64,000 nt of DNA. Source: CBDCWT01 sp965223305. Its GTDB lineage: Bacteria; Planctomycetota; Planctomycetia; Pirellulales; Pirellulaceae. The stretch is taken from the NCBI GenBank assembly GCA_965223305.1, contig CBDCWT010000084.1, positions 186,001 through 250,000 of the forward strand, given 5' to 3'. A program made the position numbers and the translations under genes. The notes beneath the pieces are model-generated. The model saw only the letters and a list, made by a program, of their open reading frames with translations. It ran no database searches and had not been told where the DNA came from. Positions 51,484-60,400 of this stretch are shown piece after piece; position 1 is the stretch's first letter, and each line of letters starts with the position of its first letter.

Positions 51484-54400
51484 CTACGTTTCGCTCTTAT
51501 TCCACACGGCCATGATCTCTTCCAGTGCGTCGAGCTCGGTCAGGTTGGTCTCGCGGGACTCGGTTTGCTCAATTTCGTCAGCGGCGGGTGCTGCCAGTGA
51601 CCCCAACCGTCCTCCTGCGAGCGCCCCAAACAGACTGTCCAAAGCATCGTTGTCATCTCGCGCGTTGTTGCGGCCCACCTTCTTGTCTGCACCAGATGCT
51701 CCGCCGGCTGCGTCCATCAATAGTCCTGTCGTTAGTCCGTGCACGCCAGGCACCACGATCGACGAGGAATCGACTGTGAGGTTAAACAACTCCGTTGCAC
51801 TCAGCGTGCCGTCTGATGCGGTGACCGTGATCTGAATGGTGCCGACGTAGGAGGCCTGTGGATCGATCGTCAGTGTCGAGCCGCTAAAGGTCAGCCCCAC
51901 CGTGACGGCCGTTTCTTGGAGCACCACGTCGTAGAGGGTTGTCAGATCGCTGTGGTAGCTGCTGTCCAGCGTGTCCAACAGCGTACTGTCACCGAAGCTC
52001 GTCCCAAATTGGTACACGGCACCGGTGGGCAAAATGTAGAACCAGTTCCCTTCGGCATCCAAGAAGTATTTTTCGTTTGCCCCGTGAAAATTGAGATACT
52101 CTTCAGGAGCAGGTTGGAAGTCGTAGATCTGATCCAGTGCGTAGGCTGCTTGATTCAGCAGATCGATTTCCACTGCTGTCGCAGACAAGGTCACCGAGTC
52201 GCCGTCGGCGTCCGAGGCGGTGACGGTGACGTCGATCGTGTCCGTCGTGGTCAACATGGTTTGGTCGGCAATCGCGGCGATCGTCGGAGCCGCGTTGGTG
52301 ACACTCAATTGGAAGGAGGTTGAATCCTGCTCGGCACCGTCGCTCGCAGTCACGGTGATCGTCACGTCACCTAAGAATGACGAGGCCGGGTCCAACGTCA
52401 ACGTCGATCCACTCACGCTCACCGCAACATCCGTGTCAGATGACTCCGCCGTGTAGGTTACCGCATCTCCCTCCGCGTCTGTGGACGAGAGCGTGACGTC
52501 GAGCGTATCTGTGGCGTGTGAAAGCGTTTGGTCGGTGACATCGTCGAGCACTGGTGCCGTGTTGGTAACGGTTACTGTGAAAGTACCCGTATCTTCGTCA
52601 ATCCCATCGGTTGCGGTCACTGTGACGACGAAATCCCCCGTCACGGAAACTGCAGGATCGATTGTCAGCGTCGTTCCGCTCAGGCTGAGCGTAACATCAG
52701 CTGGATCGAGTGCAGGCTCAGCAACGTCGTAGAGCTTGGTCAGGTCAGCGTAAAACGTCGCGTCGAGAGTTTCCAGTAGCGTGCTCGAGGCGATGCTTCC
52801 GCCCCACTGGTACACGGCGCCGTCCGGCAGGATGTAAAACCACTCGTCGGTATCACCGCGGAAGTACTTTTCGTTCACGCCGCGGAAATTGAGAAACTCG
52901 TCTGACGCAGCAAAGAAGTTGTGCGATTGGTCCAGCTGATAGGCCGCCAGCTCGACCGGATTCTGCTGCGCAGCGGTTGTCGTATACGTTATTGTATCGC
53001 TGTCCCCATCGGTGGCCGACAGAGTAACGTCCAGCGTATCGACATTGTGAGCCATCGTCTGATCGGTCAGCGTGGCCAGCACGGGGGCCTGATTGGTGAC
53101 GGTCAGTGTGAACGATTGCTCCGCCTGTGTGCTGCCGTCATCTGCGGTTACGGTAATCGTCGCAGTGCCGGTGAACAGGGCTACGGGATCGAGCGTCAGC
53201 GTGGTTCCTGTGATCGAAGTCGCAACGTCGCTCTCCGAAGACGAGGCAGTCAGCGTTACGCTGTCCGCGTCGGCATCGGTGACCGACAACGCCACGTCCA
53301 GCGTATCGGTCGTATGGGGGATCGACTGATCGGTGATGGGGTCCAGAACCGGCGTCGAGTTGGTGACGCTGAGGACAAACGTCGTACTGTCTTGAGCAGT
53401 CCCGTCATCAGCCGTGACGGTGATTGTGGCGTCACCCAAGAAACTGCTGGCCGGGTCCAAGGTCAGCGTGGTGCCGCTGATCGATCCTGTGACATCCGTT
53501 TCGGAGGATGTCACGGTGTAGGTCAGCGTATCGCTGTCAGCGTCGCTGGCCGAAATGGTCACGTCCAAGGTGTCCGTTGCATAGGACATCGACTGATCGA
53601 CGATGGCCGTCAGGACCGGTGCATCGTTGGTAACGCTGAGTGTGAAACTCTGGGTGTCTTCCGCAGCGCCGTCTCCGACTGTGACGGTAATCGTGGCGTC
53701 TCCTAGAAAACTGCTGGTCGGGTCCAACGTGAGGGTCGTACCCGTGACGCTGCCGGTTACGTCGGTCTCCGACGAGGTAACGGTGTAGGTCAAGGTGTCC
53801 CCATCCCCGTCGGTCACTGACAACGCCACGTCCAGCGTGTCGGTGGTGTGCGACATGGATTGATCCGTGATGGCGTCCAGCGCCGGCGCAGAGTTCGTGA
53901 CCGTCGCATCGAAGGTAGTCGTGTCGGAGTCAATCCCGTCCGTTGCGGTCACAGTAACCGTAACGGTGCCCGTATAGCTGGCAATTGGATCCAACGTCAG
54001 CGTGCTACCGGAGATGGAGATCCCTACTTCAGTTGTGGCGTCTACGACTGGTGGTTCGGCGACGTCAAACAGTGCGGTGAGGTCGCCGTAAAACGTGCCG
54101 TCAAGGGTACCTAGCAACGTGCTGTCGGCAATTGTAGTGCCAAATTCGTAGACGGCTCCGGTGGGCAGGATATAGAACCACGCGTCGGTATCTCCGCGGA
54201 AGTACTTTTCGTTCACACCGCGGAAGTTGAGAAACTCATTGGAAGCAGCAAAGAAGTCATGTGCTTGGTCCAGTTGGTAGGCCAAGAGATCGATCAGATT
54301 CTGATGGACTGCGGTGGCCGAGTATGTAACCGTATCGCTATTGCCGTCGGTCGCCGACAGCGTGATATCTACGGTATCCAAGTTGTGAGTGATTGTCTGG

Positions 54401-57400
54401 TCGGAGATCGCGTCCAACACGGGAGCCTGATTCGTGACCGTGAGCGTGAATGTCTCGGTTGCCTGAGTGTTGCCATCATCCGCTGTTACCGTAATCGTTG
54501 CTGTCCCGGTGTATAGGGCGACGGGATCGAGTGTCAGCGTCGTGCCGGTAATCGAGGTCGATACGTCACTGTCCGTTGACGCCGCCGTCAGTGTGATCGA
54601 GTCCGCGTCGGCATCGTTGGCAGTGATCGTGAGATCCAGAGTGTCGGTTGTGTGAGGAATTGACTGGTCACCGATCGAAGCGATAGTCGGAGTTGAGTTC
54701 GTCACACTCAACACGAACGAGATTGCGCTCTCCTCGGCACCATCGTCGGCAGTAACCGTGATGGTCGCATCTCCCAGGAAACTGGAGGCTGGGTCCAAGG
54801 TCAGCGTCGTGCCGGTCAGTGACGCGCTCACATCGGTTTCGGAAGACGACACCGAATAGGTGATGGTGTCGCCGTCGCCGTCCGTCGCCGAAATAGACAC
54901 GTCGAGAGTATCAGTCGCATACGACAGCTGCTGATCCGCAATTGTCGTCAAGGCCGGAGCGGAGTTGGTCACGGTGACATCAAACGTCTCGGTGTCTTCG
55001 GCAATACTGTCGCTTGCGGTCACCGTCACGGTAAACGTACCGAAAACGGAAACTGCGGGATCCAATGTAAGCGTTGTACCAGAGATCGACGCCGTGACAT
55101 CCACCGTTCCTTCTGTCGGTGCCGCTACATCGAACAAGGTTGTCAGATCGCTGTGGTAGGTAGCGTCGAGCGTACCCAGCGACGTGCTCGTCCCAATGGT
55201 GCCTCCCCATTCGACTATTTCTCCGTCAGGCAAGATGTAGAACCAGGCAAAGGTGTCTCCGCGGAACCACTTTTCCTGCAAGCCCAGTAGGTCCAGATTT
55301 TCCGAGCTGGCCGCAAAAAAGTCGTGAGCCTGATCTAACTGATAGGCCAGCACCTCGACGGGGTCTAACTGAACGACGGAAGTCGTGTAGGTAACGGTGT
55401 CGCCGTCCCCGTCCGTGGTCGAGAGGGTTACATCCAGTGTGTCGACGTTGTGGCCCATCGTCTGGTCCGCAATGGGGTCCAGGAAAGGTATTTGGTTTGT
55501 GACGGTTAGTGTGAAGGTCTCCTCGGCTTGTGTGTTACCGTCGTCCGCGGTGACTGTGATCGTCGCTGTGCCGGTAAAGAGTGCCGCTGGATCCAGCGTC
55601 AGATTCGAGCCGGAGATGGACGTCGTCACGTCGCTCTCGGAAGACGTAGCCGTCAACGTGACGGAGTCGGCGTCGGCATCCGAAACTGTGAGCTCGACGT
55701 CCAATGTGTCTGTGGCGTGGGACATCGTCTCGTCGGCAATTGCTGTCAAGTCCGGTGTAGAGTTTGTGACGGTCAGTACGAAGGACTGGCTAGCTTGCTC
55801 AATACCGTCGTCCGCAGTCACCGTGATCGTCGCGTCACCTAGGAAGGTGGATGTTGGATCCAGCGTCAGCGTCGATCCCGTGATCGACCCGGTCACGTCG
55901 GTTTCCGATGAGCTGACGGTGAGAGTGAGGGTGTCCGAGTTGCCGTCTGACGTGGACAGCGTGACATCGAGCGTGTCGGTGGCATACGACATAGCTTGAT
56001 CGACAATCGGATCCAACACAGGGGCCTGGTTGGTCACGGTCAGCGTAAAGGTTTGGGTCGCCTGAGCGTGCGGATCTGCGGCTGTGACGGTAATGGTTGC
56101 TGCGCCGGCGAACAGAGCTGCTGGGTCCAACGTCAAAGTCGTACCGGTGACAGATCCCGTCACGTCAGTCTCCGACGAAACGACGGTGTATGTGAGCGTG
56201 TCACTATCGGCGTCCGTGACTGAGAGAGCCACGTCGAGAGTGTCGGTTGTGTGTGGGATCGTCTCGTCGCTGATTGGGTCCAGCACCGGATCAGTGTTTG
56301 TCACACTGAGCAGGAATGAGACATCGTGTTGGGCGATTCCATCGTCGGCGGTGACCGTGATCGTGGCGTCGCCCAAGAAGCTGCTAGCTGGGTCTAAGGT
56401 CAACGTTGTGCCGGTAATGGAGCCGGTCACATCGGTGGTTGAGGAGGCAACCGAATAGGAAATGGTGTCACTATCTGCGTCTGTCGCCGACAGAGCTACG
56501 TCCAGCGTGTCGACATTGTGAACCAGTGTCTGATCGACAATGGCGTCCAGCACCGGTGCAGCGTTGGTTACGCTGAGCACAAACGAGACATCATGTTGAG
56601 CGAGACCGTCGTCTGCCGTAACGGTGATCGTCACATCGCCCAAGAAACTGCTGGCAGGGTCCAGGGTTAGCGTGGTGCCCGTGATCGACCCTGTGACATC
56701 CGACTCGGAAGACGCCACGGTATAAGTGAGTGGGTCGCTGTCGGCGTCAGAGCCGGAGAGTGTCACGTCCAGCGTATCTGTTGTGTGCGACATCGATTGG
56801 TCGCTGATCGCGACCAACACAGGAGTCTCGTTCGTCACGCTCAAGGCAAATGACACGCTATCCTGTTCGATTCCGTCGCTCGCGGTGACTGTGATCGTGG
56901 CGTCGCCTACAAAGCTGCTCGCCGGATCCAAGGTGAGCGTCGTACCGCTGATCGATCCAGTGACATCCGTCTCAGAAGAAGCGACCGTGTACGTTAGGGT
57001 GTCCGAGTTTCCATCGGTGGCCGACAGCGTCACATCCAGCGTGTCGACGTTATGAACCAGTGTCTGGTCGACGATGGCGTCCAACACAGGAGCCTGGTTG
57101 GTAACGGTCAATGTGAACGACTGCACGGCCTGGGTGTTGCCGTCATCCGCCGTGACAGTAATCGTTGCTGTACCCGCGAACAGGGCGGCGGGATCGAGCG
57201 TCAGCGTGGTTCCTGTAATCGAAGTCGCGACGTCGCTCTCCGAGGACGCGGCAGTCAGGGTTACGCTGTCCGCGTCCGCATCCGTGACCGACAACGCCAC
57301 GTCCAGCGTGTCGGTCGTATGGGGGATGGACTGATCGGTGATGGGGTCCAGAACCGGCGTCGAGTTGGTGACGCTGAGGATAAACGTTGTACTGTGTTGC

Positions 57401-60400
57401 GCGATCCCGTCATCAGCGGTGACGGTGATCGTGGCGTCACCCCAGAAGCTGCTGGCGGGGTCCAAGGTTAGCGTGGTTTCATCGATCGATCCTGTGACAT
57501 CCGTTTCGGAAGATGTCACGGTGTAGCTCAGCGTATCGCTGTCAGCGTCGCTGGCCGAAATGGTCACGTCCAGAGTGTCCGTTGCATAGGACATCGACTG
57601 ATCGACGATGGCCGTCAGGACCGGAGCATCGTTGGTAACGCTGAGTGTGAAACTCTGGGTGTCTTCCGCGGCGCCGTCTCCGACTGTGACGGTAATCGTG
57701 GCGTCTCCTAGAAAACTGCTGGTCGGGTCCAACGTGAGGGTCGTACCCGTGACGCTGCCGGTTACGTCGGTCTCCGACGAGGTAACGGTGTAGGTCAAGG
57801 TGTCTGCATCCCCGTCGGTTACTGACAACGCCACATCCAGCGTGTCGATCGTGTGCGACATGGATTGATCGGCGATGGCGTCCAACGTTGGCGCAGAGTT
57901 CGTGACCGTGGCATTGAACGTCGTCGTGTCGCTATCGATCCCGTCTGTTCCGACGACGGTGACGATGAACTCACCTGTGTAGCTCGCCGCCGGATCCAGC
58001 GTGAGGGTGTTGTCGGAAACAGACAGTGTGACGTCGACGGACTCGGTGGGCAGCGGCTCGACGACATCAAACAGTGTGGTCAGGTCGTCATGATAGGAGC
58101 TGTTCAGCGTACCCAGCAACGTGCTATCGGCAATGGAGGAGCCGACCTGATAGACCGCTCCGCTGGGCAATATATAGAACCACTCGGTGGCATCGCCGCG
58201 GAAGTACTTTTCGTTCTGCCCGCTGAAGTTGAGAAACTCGTCGGATGCAGCAAAAAAGTCGTGCGCCTGGTCCAGCTGGTAAGCCAACACCTCAGTCGGA
58301 TTCCGCTGGCCCGCAGTCGCGGTGTATGTGATCGTATCGCTGTTTCCGTCGGTCGCTGACAGCGTGATGTCGACAGTATCCAAGTTGTGGGTAATGGTCT
58401 GATCTGCGATCGCTCCGAGGACAGGAGCTTGGTTGGTAACGGTGAGCGTGAACGTCTCGGTAGCTTGCGTGCTTCCATCGTCCGCCGTCACCGTAATCGT
58501 CGCCGTGCCCGCGAACAGAGCCACTGGATCTAAGGTCAGCGTCGTACCGCTAATGGAAGCTGAGACATCGCCCTCCGAGGACGCCGCCGCTAGTGTCAGT
58601 GAGTCTGCATCGGCGTCGTTTGCCGTAATCGTGAGATCTAACGTGTCAGTCGTGTGTGGGATGGACTGGTCGCCGATCGAGACGATGGTGGGAGTCGAGT
58701 TCGTTACGCTGAGGACAAACGAAGTCGAGTCCTCTTCAGCGCCGTCGTTAGCTGTGACGGTGATTGTGGCGTCACCCAGGAAGCTGGACGCCGGATCCAA
58801 GGTCAGTGTCGTACCCGAGATTGAACCGGTCACGTCGCTTTCGGAAGACACCACGGTGTAAGTCAAAGTGTCACCCTCTGCGTCTGTGGCCGAGATGGAA
58901 ACGTCGAGCGTATCCGTGGCATACGACAATGGCTGGTCGGCAATCGTCGCCAGCACAGGGGCGGTGTTGGTTACAGTCACGTCGAAGGTCGCTGTGTCTT
59001 CGGCGATTCCGTCGGTTCCAGTCACTGTCACGACGAACTCACCTAGCACCGATGCGTCAGGGTCGATTGTCAGAGTCGTGCCGTCCACGGTGAGCGTCAC
59101 GGCCACCGGATCCAGCGCTGGCTCCACAACGTCAAAGAGCTTGGTCAGATCAGCATAGAATGTTGCATCCAGAGTCTCTTGCAATGTGCTAGTTTCGATG
59201 CTCCCACCCCACTCGTACACTTCTCCATCGGGCAAGATGTAGAACCAGCCATCCGTGTCACCCCGGAAGTACTTTTCGTTGGCACCCCGAAAATTCAGAG
59301 ACTCATCCGCAGCCGCAAAGAAGTCATGCGACTGATCTAGCTGATAGGCCAAGAGATCGATCGCATTTTGCTGGCCCGCGGTCGCAGTGAAGGTCACCGT
59401 GTCGCTGTCACCGTCTGTTGCCGACAGTGTGACGTCGAGGGTATCCAAGTTGTGTGCTATTGTCTGGTCGGCGATCGTTCCCAATACGGGTGCCTGGTTC
59501 GTAACGGCCAACGTGAATGTCTCGACGACCTGATTGCTGCCGTCGTCCACAGTCACGGTGATTGTGGCAGTTCCGGCGAACAGGTCAGCCGGATCTAGTG
59601 TCAACGTCGTGCCGCTAATCGATGTCGACACATCTGTTTCAGAAGAAGTTGCGGTCAGAGTCAGCGAATCGCCGTCGTCATCTGCCGCAGTGATAGTGAC
59701 GTCCAACGTATCGGTCGTATGGACTATTGTTTGGTCGTCAATGGATGCCAGTGTTGGCGTCGAGTTCGTGACGCTCAGCAAGAAAGACTCGCTAGCTTGG
59801 TCGATTCCATCATCCGCTGTCACGGTGATCGTGGCGTCGCCGAGGAAACTGCTGCTTGGATCTAGCGTCAAGGTTGTTCCGCTGATCGAACCTGTCACGT
59901 CGCCTTCGGAGGAAGTCACGGAGTAGGTGATTGTGTCGCCATCGGCGTCTGTACCGGACAACGCCACATCCAGCGTATCCGTCGCGTACGACATTGTTTG
60001 ATCGTCGATCGGATCCAGAACCGGTGTGTCATTCGTCACAGCGAGATTGAAAGCAACTGTGTCCTCCTCGGCACCGTCACTGGCCGTTACCGTGATCGTG
60101 GCATTGCCGAGGAACGTGGACGCTGGGTCCAACGTCAAAGTGGTGCCGGTCAACGACACGGTCACATCAACGCTTTCGGTTTCCGGCTCGGACACGTCGA
60201 ACAGCAAACTCAGTGTGTCGTAGTAGGTGCTGTCCAAGGTTCCTAGCAACGTGCTGTCTGCAATGCTGCTGCCAACCTGATAGACAGCTCCGGTCGGCAA
60301 CACGTAGAACCATCCGGTTCCGTCACCGTGGAAGTACTTCTCGTTCTGACCGCTGAAGTTCAGAAACTCGTTCGAGGCAGCGTAGAAGTCGTGCGTTTGA

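Noticed and set aside
52921..53706. Open frames on the plus strand across the giant surface protein (also 55397-55999, 57052-57471 and others)
   Set aside because: They mirror the repeats of the minus-strand gene, give low-complexity Val/Ser or Arg/Gly-rich products and have no domain.
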